Source of the DNA: Lethocerus indicus
Taxonomy: Eukaryota; Arthropoda; Insecta; Hemiptera; Belostomatidae
Direction: 5' to 3'
NCBI GenBank assembly: GCA_019843655.1
Contig: JACDQD010000011.1
Span: forward strand, 11,078,604-11,142,603
DNA length: 64,000 bases
Position numbers and translations under genes: made by a program. Shown here one piece after another: positions 46,936 to 57,815 of this stretch. The notes beneath the pieces are model-generated. The model made no database searches and had not been told where the DNA came from. It worked only from the letters and a program-made list of their open reading frames with translations. Position 1 is the stretch's first letter. Each line of letters starts with the position of its first letter.

Positions 46936-47457
46936 TTTAAAAAAGTAAAAAAATATGCTGTTGAGCTATAGAATTTATTTCAAAGTTCTAAATATAACCG
47001 GAATTTTTATATAACTGGAAATGCATGCACTATTTTGATGGGCGGGTAAATCCTATATAATATGAAACAACAAATGGAAAATGCAAACACCGCGCGCATG
47101 GCGGACTCGTCACACCCCACCATCTGCCCCCTATAAATAAAAGTTAAAAAATACAACGGCAAAAAATATGCCAACTTTTATTGCCAGTGCACATTTGCTA
47201 TGAGATTTAGATATTGTCGTTTTTGCGACGAATGGGGCGTCGTTTCCATAACCATTACTTTCTTATAAACCATATTCAATGCACCTCAACACCTGTTTGG
47301 TGGTTCGCACGATATATTGGAATTTCATCCATGATTTACGGAATTGAATTATGTGCAACAGGCTCCTTTAATGGAGACCTAATTAACATTAATTGGAGCT
47401 GTATATATAAATTTGTCTGGACGTACCCATTCGGTGGTGCGCAACCATTCGTGCGAT
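46936..47457. other. AT-rich stretch after copy D
   Basis: AT-rich with a short GC patch near 47090-47140. The 127-codon frame at 47214-47597 starts here and runs into repeat copy F; no domain. Confidence 0.5.
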
Positions 47458-47540
47458 TTTCAACCTCCTCTCGCCCACTTTGTACAACGATAAACCGGTT
47501 TTATCTTCTCGCCATATTCAGTAGCGTTGCGTCAGTAAGA
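47458..47540 (+). mobile_element. foldback-like repeat, decayed copy F
   Basis: Similar to the first arm and centre of the family: CCTCCTCTCGC, then TAAACCGGTTTTATCTTCTC and GCCATATTCAGTAGCG, in the correct order and spacing. The ends and the second arm are not recognisable. Plus orientation. Confidence 0.6.
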
Positions 47541-50500
47541 CATCTAAGTACGTCGGTCGCCGCTATTGATTCTATAGGTAATTATACTATTCGGTAATTT
47601 ATCGACCCTCCGGACCGCCATGAGCGAGCGGCCGGTCCCTACACTTTTATTGCAATTGTAATTTGTTCTACGGGGGTATGGCCTTCTCACGCACGGCCAG
47701 TTGTAAACGTCGGATGAGTTTTATTTACGACACTCCCAGTAGGAACTTGAAGCCGACCGGATTGTACAAATACATAAAATTAGATTTACTTTTATTTTTA
47801 TTCTTTCGGTACAACACCACCCTGTAAATAATATTTCATAAAATATTAAAAACACATTCGACCTCCGTAGAGACTTCGTAAGGACGAGGTCTCAATGCGA
47901 TGCCATTACCTGAGAGACTTAGGCGGTAATACTCCGAGGCCGTGAATGAAGACAAATATAGCCGCGACAAATATAGAGGAGGAATAATGTTGTTCGGCCG
48001 ACTATTTTGAACCTTTTGTCGACGGGGTTTCCGCCCTCCTTCGCACCCGGAGGATTTATAGGCCGGGCGTTAGAACGAAAACAGGCCCCCGCCGCCCCGT
48101 CTCGCGGTGATGTACGAGGCAGGTGTATAGTTTAAAGAGTCCCCGCCGTTAGTTATGAGAAGAGGTGCAGCGTTTAAATAGTCCGACTCAGCCGGGGCAC
48201 TGCCCGGTGTTGTTTTTAAAGTGAGTAATGCTTCAAAAAACGTTAAAAAACTGTCCTTTACGTATAAGTGAAATTTTGGAACGTCGGTGTATGCGGTCGT
48301 ATATTCTGGAAGTCCCTTTAGTTTAGGCGATTTTACAAATATAATCGGTGCTATCATCATCATTTATTGTTTAAGCATGCTGTATCTACTTGATAAGAAA
48401 ATCATGATGCCGTATGACCTCGGAATTAATTTTATCGATTAAATTGTATTCACTGTTTATAATACGATTTAATACTTAAATAACAAGGTGCCGGACGTTT
48501 CCTTGGTGAAGTAATTTCGTGAATGCCCCCTAGCAGTTTCCAGGGCTCAGTTCCAATTTCAATGAGTCCGAAATAAACGAGCGTCCTACAAGTTCGAAAC
48601 CGATTTCTATCTGCAGGCCGGCCGTGGGGAAGTTGGCGGCGAAGTTGCCTGTAGTGGGGCCGGGGACATTGAGAGATGTGAACGGCCCGGATGACTCGGC
48701 CGTCTGGGGACAAATCGCGCGACGACGACGTGAATTGGTGGCGATTAATTCGGTGGGGGGGGAGTGCGTGCCTCGGCCCAAGTCTGAGAATTACCCGGCA
48801 AACTTCTGAAGTTTCTGCAGCGGCGCCCAGTATATCGGTCACAGCTTCCCCTGCAATTATTAGTGGGCGAAAATGTAATGATCTTTCCGGTTTCCGGGTA
48901 GAAACTTCGGGCGAGCGGGAAGAAACTGAGGAAATAAGTACTAATAATAAACTCGGGTGAACTGACGATAGTTTAAAGGCAATTACATGAATTAATAGCT
49001 GCAATAAAGATTATTATTACAGCACTGTGTATATAACACCTCAATTTATGCAAAGCAATTCCACTTAATGTACCAGTCGGACATAACATTATTCCTACTT
49101 GGCTAGTTCCTAAGTCACATTGGGCTATTTTATTTTCGGTATTGTGGTCCCGGCTTGTATCTATATGATTCGCTACCTTCTGATAGCGGTAGGTGAAGGT
49201 TTCGCCCTCTGGATCCGTTTCAAAGTTCTCATAATTCGTGCCCTATGTTGTAAGGCCTTTCGCCCTCAATATCGGACCAAGTCCCGCGCATAATCCCCCT
49301 CACTGTGTTAGTTGCGGTACGTGCTGGTAGAATGCGTCCCACTGGTTCTGCACGAGTGCGACATCCTCGGGTCTGAAATTTGGCTATTTTATCCGGTTCG
49401 GTCTGTCCGTGGCTAGTCTAGTTCATTTTTGTCATCCTTTGACCATAAATTTATACTAATAAATTTTGGGTAACCCTGAAGCGTGCTCTTTTAATGCCTT
49501 AGTACCTGTGAGTTGTTTAATGTTGTAAGTTGGCGTGTAATTGTTCTCTATGTAGGGTGCATTTAATGCCCATAGATCAGTGCGCCTCCACGGTATCCCT
49601 GGAGTGGTTGACACTGTATTACGAACCGTTGCAACATAAATATCCGGAACTTATAGAACTGCAGTAAAATAACCGTCGCGGGGTGATCCCTAGGATCGGC
49701 TGTTATGCCCGGAAGGCCTAAGAGGTTATTCACGGTCTCGCCGGTCGGAGCGCGGTGCACGATCCACTCACACACACACATAGAGGAACACGTACAACCC
49801 CTTCATTGGCCGGAGAGGCAACATCGAGCCCGGGTATAAAGGGTATGGGACGGCCACGACCCGGCTTCGGGACCGGAGGTGTCAATTCTACAAAACAGAA
49901 AGAGACCGGGCCCATTAATCAGAGCGGTCGAGAGGAGCGCATTCCACCCCGATGACTCCGCCGACCGACAGAGCCCGCCAGGATACCGTTTACCGAGGTC
50001 TCATATCACAAGAATAGAGGAATACCTCCGCCTTTCATTATGAAAATCAGGGTACTCCCCCCTTCATTATAATATGTTTTTTCTCCCAAGAAACTATGAT
50101 ACTTCTTTTTTATCTCGGTATTAACGTGCTACGCATTCTATGTCCATTCAACTCGATCTAAACCTAGTTCGAACATATTTCATGATCTAAACGGCCAGTT
50201 AAATGTAAAAAATATTACCCGGCAGGATATTATCGTACTAATTGGTAAAAACAAATAAGAAAAGAGTTCCCAAATGCTCAGAAATTGTCTCGCTTTTGAC
50301 TATTCGGAAAGGAAGACGCATCCCTCCCTAATGCCGGAGCTCGGAGTCAGAATTGGGTTTGCGAGATAAGGGTCCAACAATATATAATTGTAAACGGTAA
50401 TATACGAGCCGGAGACTGTGTGGGGGAGGGCACTTCCCCCCCACGGGTGATATACGACTCCTGGGGGGCGCCACCGTCGCGGCGCCAATCGGAAACGGGG

Positions 50501-50603
50501 TTAACGATTGTTGGGGCGGATGGTAATTTCGCCTCGCAGCTCTATATGGAGGAGCTTAACGATTTCTCCTTCTGCATTTCCGCAGGGGAGACCAGCGGTT
50601 AGC
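47541..50603. other. mixed stretch with several CpG-rich blocks
   Basis: CpG-rich at about 47600-47760, 47900-48200, 48490-48950, 49150-50000 and 50290-50600, AT-rich between. A CA repeat (49769-49780) and an 11-bp direct repeat GACAAATATAG (47951-47961, 47966-47976) are present. The longest frame in the window, 48450-49004 (-), 184 codons, lies here in CpG-rich DNA with overlapping open frames on the other strand and shows no domain, so I do not call it. Confidence 0.4.
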
Positions 50604-50727
50604 TGGAGTACGGGCCCCGGGTCATATTAACACCCCCGCTAGTACTGTAGCCCTGTACACACCTCCAGTACTAGAACACACCTCCGACAATGAAGTCGTA
50701 CTTCATCCTGTACTATTCCCACGAGAG
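50604..50727. repeat. GTAC-rich hairpin cluster
   Basis: Six GTAC cores occur within about 120 bp. They include a perfect 9-bp inverted repeat CTAGTACTG (50639-50647) / CAGTACTAG (50666-50674), a GAAGT.GTACTTC near-palindrome, and CACACCTCC twice. The density is unusual. It may be a tandemly evolved binding-site cluster or a decayed palindromic element. Confidence 0.45.
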
Positions 50728-53099
50728 TATACCCACTAATATTTAATTAATTTAAAGTTCGGTGTTGGGGCTCATAACGGGTAAACGCTGATTGCGTCCT
50801 ACCAAAAGTAAATATTGGAAAAAAAGGTCTGGTGTTATTTAGAGGCGAACATCCGCCCAGCTGCGCTGAGTGCTGAGCGAGGAATGACGACGCGGTCATT
50901 TATTTGGATTTCTATATATGTTTGAAACAATAGATTAGGGTATAAATACCTAGTACCTTGGAAACATCTACATCGTGGAGGAAGCCGTAGCCGGATTACC
51001 ACTTTATACAGTTTTAGTAAGCCATGTTAGAGCGCGGTCGGAATTTTACAGGTAACTGGAAGCGGTCCTTATCTGCATCGATATTAGTCCACAGTATTAT
51101 TTAGTCGGACCCTTTCCGACCGTGCCTAGGGTGGAATAACAATCGGCGTTTAATTGGAGGTTATACTGGACGTCCACTGTCCGTAGTTTAGGCCTCGTGA
51201 ATGCTAACACGAATCGGGGCCCCATCTTCATTGATATAAAATTATTTCGTTTAAGTCTTACCAACGGGGTGCGTTCGGGCCGGAATATCAATGGCCGTCT
51301 AATTTGGAGTCGTACCTCCGGACGGACACCCACTGTGCGCCGGGAGAGGGACAGGAATACCCGCGCCTTTCGGAGAGGGAGCGAGACGGAGGTTCACACT
51401 CGAGTTAATCACCTCTCGGTCCCGGCCTCCCCTCGGGCACTCTCTTTCTCTTCGATTCTCTCGGCCCTCTCCCTCTTACCCATTCCGGGCTGATTGGTTT
51501 TTGCCTAACAGGTCTCGACTGGCCATTGTCGATTCCCCCGAACTTCTCTTCTTCGTCCCCCCACGCCTCGCCTTCCTTCCACTCGTATTTTATACCTCTT
51601 TATGCGGGCTCCGCCGACGCGCACGCAACTGTCCGCCCGCCGGCGCGGTACCGCAGCCGCATAACTCAAATATACCCCCGAACCCGGGGCCGCCCGGATA
51701 TTCCACCAATGCTCGCTATGCGCTCCGCCGCCTCCTTTTACGCTTTTTCCGGCCGCACTCTTTCGGATAATTACTTTCCGAGTGGCGATTTCTTCAGGCC
51801 CCAGTATCCGAAATTCGGGGCCCCCTTTCCCCGGGCTTCTTCACGAAATTAATTCGCCGCCCCCGTCACGAGAAATTCTGGCGTAATAAATCTTCCACCC
51901 TGTTCATGAGAATCAGTCTAAATATTCCCCCTCGAATATCTTTTCGAGCCTTGTAAACGAATTCTCTAAATTCCTGTACTTCCCGCTCTTCGGATGCTCC
52001 GGTCTATCCCCGCCTTATTAGTTTAATTTATAAGAAACGTGCTCGAACGGTCTGTTCCTTACGTTAATAAATATAAAAAAAATTGAATTAATAATATTTA
52101 ATTCTCTATTTATTAATATAAAATTCTTATTACAGCGTGCTATTGCTTTGTCTTATATTAGAAGTACGTGAAGTACTACTTCCGATATTTGCTGTAATCG
52201 CATAATCGTACCCGAGTTATTTATGACTGAACGGAAGTTCAAACTACTCTGGTAGAGTGCCGTAAATACACATGAAAAGTCGTCGAAGGATAAAAATGGG
52301 AGTGGGGGTGGTACGGTAACATCATTCCGGGCAATTTGCCTCTGCGGGGGCAGACTCCCCCGATCTCTGGTTTTCGTCAGTTTGTCTCACAACCCCCGGC
52401 CTCCATTGCCGGGACCCCGGTTCAGGGCATAAATCACCATCCTCCTCGCAGTGAAATAACCCAGGGACGGATACTTGCGAGCGCCCCAACCGACCCACCG
52501 ATTTACGCCTCTCACTCGCCCCATCCCTTCGGATAATTGGCTTAGTTATTCGGGCGCCACGTTTCTCCCCCAAGGTTTCCCAGTTTAAAGTTCTACGGGG
52601 CTTTACCGACTCCGGGACCATAAACCGAATATGAGTACCCGACAACGAATATCCAATAGTTATACCGGTGTGAGGGCGGAAGGTTTGCGACAAATTTGTC
52701 TATACAGTCCCGTTTGTCCTATTATGGAAATCGTTGTGTCGTTATTGTGATTATAAAAACTGAAAACTTAGTTTATATAAAGCCCAAAAAGTGAAGCATA
52801 AGTTGCCTCAAAATAAAAACAACTAATTGAAAATTTGTAAAATAGAATGTAGACCTACAAAAACTGAAACTGACATCGCTATTGAGACGCTTTTTTGATA
52901 TTCGTCCTGCTTTTACATAATTCGATAATTAAAATCTACCGGCTAATACTTTTTATGTATCCTTTTACTTTAAAGGATGGTATATAAACGTTTATCACTC
53001 TATAATCACTCTATAATGTTAGTATAGTGAGGTCTAGTTCAGGACCAAACAACTGACGCAATTCTTACAATTTGTACTGTATTCCAGGGTTGATATTTG
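50728..53099. other. CpG-rich block flanked by AT-rich DNA
   Basis: AT-rich to about 51100, CpG-rich at about 51100-52020 and 52300-52690, AT-rich otherwise. An acceptor-like TTTTTGCCTAACAG ends at 51511. At 52161-52182 GAAGTAC is repeated and followed by an inverted TACTTC. An 11-bp tandem ATCACTCTATA lies at 52994-53015. Frames at 51501-51852 and 52322-52693 lack domains. Confidence 0.45.
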
Positions 53100-53440
53100 C
53101 TACAAATCCCAGTTTTTGTCCCGCGTGAAATATTTACGCTCGGTCATAATTTGTGAGTATGATAGCTTGTTTTTTTTATCTGCTGAATCGATAACATGTT
53201 CCAGAATCAAGGCTTCGAATTCACCGTAGGGTTTTTTATCTGAACCCCCTCCGCCCGTCATCCCTTTAATCGGATTCTCCAATAGCGATCGAAGAGACAC
53301 TGCTCTACTCAACCGCGGTCGTAGTCTGTTACTTGGCGATGGTAATGTATTCCATCTCCAGGTTTCATTAATCATTATTGCATCGGGCCCGGCCGATAAA
53401 TAATGTCTCAAGATTAATTGCCCACCAAGCCCGAGAATAA
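53100..53440 (-). pseudogene. possible LINE endonuclease fragment (N-terminal part)
   Basis: A minus-strand frame open for over 110 codons reads ...L-R-H-Y-L-S-A-G-P-D-A-I-M-I-N-E-T-W-R-W before continuing to a TAG at 53100. The PD.I..NETW pattern is the metal-binding Glu motif near the N terminus of AP-type endonucleases in non-LTR retrotransposons, which usually follows a L.....PDII stretch. A GGGG run further on is at a plausible place for the usual GGG turn. The rest, ending K-N-W-D-L, does not match the family, so it is a decayed or truncated remnant at best. No reverse transcriptase remains nearby. A chance match is possible. Confidence 0.3.
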
Positions 53441-54380
53441 TGGTTATAAGCGTGGGGGGCGGGGACGACGCGCCTAATAAAAATGTTGCGGGGCGTTAAT
53501 ATTTCAGTGACACTCCGGTTCCCAATTCTATAAGCTAGAAATGGGAGATGTTTTCATTCGGATTAAAGTTGGCATTGGTTTTCAATTATTCGATGTGTTC
53601 ACGGAGCATTTTGTTAATACGTTATAATAGATTAAGGTTGTACAGTGCACTAAACCTCAAATATCGATTAGGAAATGAACAATATCAATGAAACGTGCCA
53701 CCAATCTTAGCCATTCCTATTTTTATTTAAGGAGTTTTTCCAAAAGGTGATGTGATATTATTGATGTTAATATGTGTTAATATAAAGAATGATTTTCTAT
53801 AAATAAATCAAATTATAAAACAACTTTTTAGCTTCATAAAAATATCACTCAAAATAAGCAAATTAAATCTAAAGGTCGTTGATCCTCAAATTAGGTCCAT
53901 TAATGCTTTCATTATGTCCCGAAGTTTGTTGGCTGGGGCTCATCTAGAAACGCTAATTTTTGAAAAATATTTTGATTTCCAATTGCCGCTAGCCCGAATC
54001 AGGGACTCGGACTTGTTATTTGGGCCGAATAAAGCTAGTGAAGTAGGCTGGCCAGGGGGGGGGGGACATCGATGGGTTAGCCGGTGCCTGTTTCTTTCCG
54101 TGGCCTGACATATGTGGGTGTTTTGTACGCGACAACCGCCGCTATTTGTTCACTCCGAGCCCCCTCGGCGTGTTCTCCCTTTCCGAGAGGTTATTAACTT
54201 TCCCCCGGGTTCTTCTTCTTCTCCTCTCGGCCCGCCCGCAACAATTTATGTCCGTTGCCCCTCCCCGAACGACGCAGAAGAAATTTAAATGGGGGGCCCC
54301 TTGTAACTTTTAATTTGGCCCCCTTTTTTCCTGAGAGAGCCGCTACCGGCCGGCCTTCCCTGTCCCTCGTACCTTTCGCG
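53441..54380. other. mixed non-coding stretch
   Basis: Short CpG-rich patch to 53560, AT-rich to about 53900, then CpG-rich. A run of 11 G lies at 54055-54065. The frame 53914-54108 is unrecognised. Confidence 0.45.
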
Positions 54381-57300
54381 TTTGTTTATGTTTTTTTTTC
54401 CCCCAGTCCCCGCTCCGGGACGAACTATGTCTTGTACCCGTTCTTGGACGGGACGCAGGATGAAATAAATTTTAACATTTAAATCGTCGCTTCCTTTTAG
54501 CTAGTCCGCCTTCTCCCCTGCCTTGTTCCCGGGACTTTCGAATTAATTTTAAGATAGTGGGTGTTTCGTTAATTATTCGTATCCCCGATTCATTAATTGT
54601 ACTGAAAATAATACTTGAGTATTATTACTGAGTAAGTATAATTACTGATGGCATTAATTTCACATATCTGGAAATACACCGTGTGACGAACTGTTCCGGG
54701 TCTTATGAAGATATGTCCAGTTGTAAGACAGTATTATGCCGATTGTTGATTAATTTTTATCAAATTTCCTTCATTTAGAATTTGGTGATTAATAGTTCTC
54801 TTAGTTGGAGTTTCTCCTCGTTGTTTATTCCATTAGAGGTTCAGAGGACGAAATTACTTTCCCATTTTCTCAAGTTCTCGTCCATTTTTTACAATCTTCC
54901 CCAGTCGGCCGGAGTATTCAAAGAATCCATGAATCATATTTTCCAACTTAATGTTATATTCAAATTCGTAATTGAGCGAAATGTTTTTTGCGAACCGGCC
55001 TCGTATCGTCGCCTTTACCATCCGAGCGGTATACTGTTCTCGAATGAATTCTTCCCCGACGATCACGTTCGTCTCGGTGTGACTATTATATGATAATAAG
55101 CGCTTCAAAATGGCTGTCCTCGGGGTAGGCCGGATTGATTCCGTTTCGGGTATTAATCGCTAACTCGCGTCCCCTTACGAGCAGCGCGTCGTCCGCACTA
55201 GAAGGGCCGATGATAGTCAATTATATTAGTTGTGTAAATGGCTCGGTCGTTGGATAGGAGCGCGTTACGGTCGGCCGAATGCGGTGGAATCGTGCCCGGT
55301 ACCGGAGTGTCGGGGGCCGGTAGCCGCGTCGCATAATCCGCTTCATAAATAATTAATAGAGCACCGACCGTTTAGCCGGGGATGCTAAACAGGGCACCGG
55401 CCCTGTGCACGACTCTACCCGCTATGACTCCATCCACCGCCACCTTCGGATTTGAATTTAATCAGCATCGCATTACTAAATGATGTCCGCACGATATTAT
55501 TTGTTGGCTCTGTATACATATTGGTGTAAAAAACAGGAAGAGTAAACGGTGAACATTAAGTGTTAGGTTCCTTTTATACTTCGAATATTTCGGGCGCATT
55601 TATTCTGAAGGTTCTTAAGGAATGTGCTCGAGAGAAATGTGAAATTATTAAGTACCATAAGAATAGTCCCAGCATTGCCTAAATTACTTCTCAACTATTA
55701 TTATAAGACACTAAATTATTTATAATTTCCATTTAAACATTATTTTGTTATAAATTGTTGCTTTCGATGGGGGAATATCTTCTTGAGCCGGGTCATTGAG
55801 TTACAGTTGAGTATTGGGCGCGCTCCTAGTCTTCGTGGCGGCCAAAATCCGTCCGAAAGAGTTCGGGCCGTGTTCGCCGCGGTATGATGACGGGGTATCT
55901 AAATAATCCGTATCACTCAACCGATTGTCGAGTTTTATTTTTTCCGAGCGGTCGACGGGCGTTAAAATATTTAAATTTATTCGGTGGGTCCCCGGCGGAG
56001 GAGAGAGAAACGACGGGCGACCTCAAAGGGGGGCAATCTGTCTTCGAGAGGGGAAGAGCGGGAGGGGGGATACCCGTTCGTTAGCCCAAAACGTATGCGG
56101 CCCCAATGAATTATTGGCCGGGCGAGTTAGCGGTTGAAATTTAATTTTATCGCCGCTCTCGGTACCTTTTTATTTATGGGCTGCACTCCGGGCCGCCGGC
56201 CGTGTAATTGAGATGGAAGTGACGCAACGGCGGGACTTAAACGCGGTCCGGTGCACTTCGCCTTTGACGTTTTCCTGCGAGCTTCCGGTGTTAAGGAAAG
56301 TACGGTGCTGTACGAAGGTGACAGAAATGTCCGTCTAAATTAGAACGACACATTTGTGGTTGGCCAATGTAGGAGGATCGCACACACATAAAATGTAATT
56401 TTTAAAAATATTGCAATACCTGATGTACTTTATGAGCGTCAGTAGTTGTAGCTTTAAAGGACAACATTTCATTCCCTAAGTAAGTTTTTCTTCTATCATT
56501 TCCAAGTATATAAATGTATTCGTACTTATCCTTAAAGTTCTTCCCCGGATTGCCATTGTTCTTCCTCTTTATTCCAGTTGTTTTCTAAGCGGATGGGAAA
56601 AACGTTTTATGAGGCTGTCACTTCTTTTACCACTCCCGTTTCATTGCGTCTAATTATCCCGGTTACATCTGATTTTTTTATGTTCCACAATGGTGGTGCA
56701 TAATTGATCATAAAATTGTAGCGAAAGCAGTATTCATTTTCGACTTTGATGCTGCATAAAATGTTGGCACCAATTATGGTGCCTTTAGAAGAGTTAATTA
56801 CCGTAGACCTCCACACTTATCGTGAAATTTTGAAGGGACAAAAGGCTCTAAATTGTTTTTTATCGCCCTCAAAAAGTTACAATTACATTCCTTGAGAAAT
56901 CAGTGTTTTTCATCATTTGCATTTCGTCTTAATACTCAAAGGGAATTCATAATTGTATTGTCCACCATTTTAATCCATTTAATACTGTATTTGGTGAACT
57001 ATGTAAGCTATGGCACATAATCTAATTTAGAATTCTATCCCTAGGTTTATACTAGGGCTACGTTAATAATTTGACTGGAACTGTTAGTAATTGAGTTAAA
57101 AATGTTCGGGGATTATGTTCACTGATATTATCTCAAAAACGATTTATAGTTCAGTAACATAGGACTGCGATTGAGCATTCCCGTACGTCAACACTGCTTA
57201 CTATAGGGTGTTTTTAAATAATAATCTTTAAACCTTTCCGACGGTCCAGAATTATATCGAAAATCGGTCATCCCTGTATAATTGCGAATTAGAAATTATT

Positions 57301-57740
57301 TATGTTATAGTAGTAAATAAATTGATCGCGTCTGTCATACGTTGCGTCCCGAAATTGGATGGGGATGCCTACAGGTATTCTTATAATAAATTCTGGCCGG
57401 GACTATCAGTTTTTTTTACCCCTGCGTAAATAATTAGTGCTACTTTGGGACGTCCCATTGGGGGGGAGGAATTACCGCTGCGACAATGGCCCGATAAATC
57501 TGAGCGAGCCCGGTCATAACACAGCGGGAGTCGGGGCCCGGCACACTCCGGGCTCTCTTTTCAACTTTTTCCATTTTATCTCCCCCCCCCTCCCCTAGAA
57601 GTAGTATTATCGCTCTATTAGACGAGCACGTCGCCTCGCTTCCGCACTCGGTAGTCAGTCTTGAGCGGTGTCATCACTCAGTTTTATGTCGCCCGGTAGT
57701 CGGTGATAGTCAGATGATAGTGGAATTAAGTTTGATACAT
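54381..57740. other. alternating AT-rich and CpG-rich DNA
   Basis: A strong acceptor-like tract of nine T and five C residues ends at AG 54405-54406, with no recognisable exon after it. CpG-rich blocks lie at about 54330-54540, 55000-55450, 55800-56330 and 57340-57740. Opposed frames at 54782-55093 (+) and 54854-55108 (-) both look protein-like, showing how unreliable appearance is here. An octamer ATTTGCAT occurs at 56915-56922. Confidence 0.4.
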
Positions 57741-57815
57741 TCAGCTTCTGTACCCATTTGGTCCTATACCAGACCGGCTTCGGCCTCTCGCCACCGTCAA
57801 TAGCCATCTGTCAAT
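57741..57815 (+). mobile_element. foldback-like repeat, decayed copy E
   Basis: Matches the first arm and centre of the family in order: TTTGGTCCTATACCAGACC, then GGCTTCGGCCTCTCGCCACC and GTCAATAGC..TCTGTCA. About one arm is left; ends are lost. Plus orientation. Confidence 0.6.

Noticed and set aside
47214..47597. 127-codon plus-strand frame
   Set aside because: Its second half is a decayed copy of the foldback repeat, and no domain is visible in the first half.
47951..47976. CRISPR-like short direct repeat
   Set aside because: Only two 11-bp repeats with a 4-bp gap; no array. No CRISPR anywhere in the window.
48450..49004. 184-codon minus-strand frame, the longest in the window
   Set aside because: It lies in CpG-rich DNA where stops are rare, plus-strand frames are open over part of the same bases, and the translation shows no domain or low-complexity signature of a known family.
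54782..55108. Protein-like frames on both strands at the same place
   Set aside because: Both cannot be real and neither has a motif; appearance alone is not evidence.
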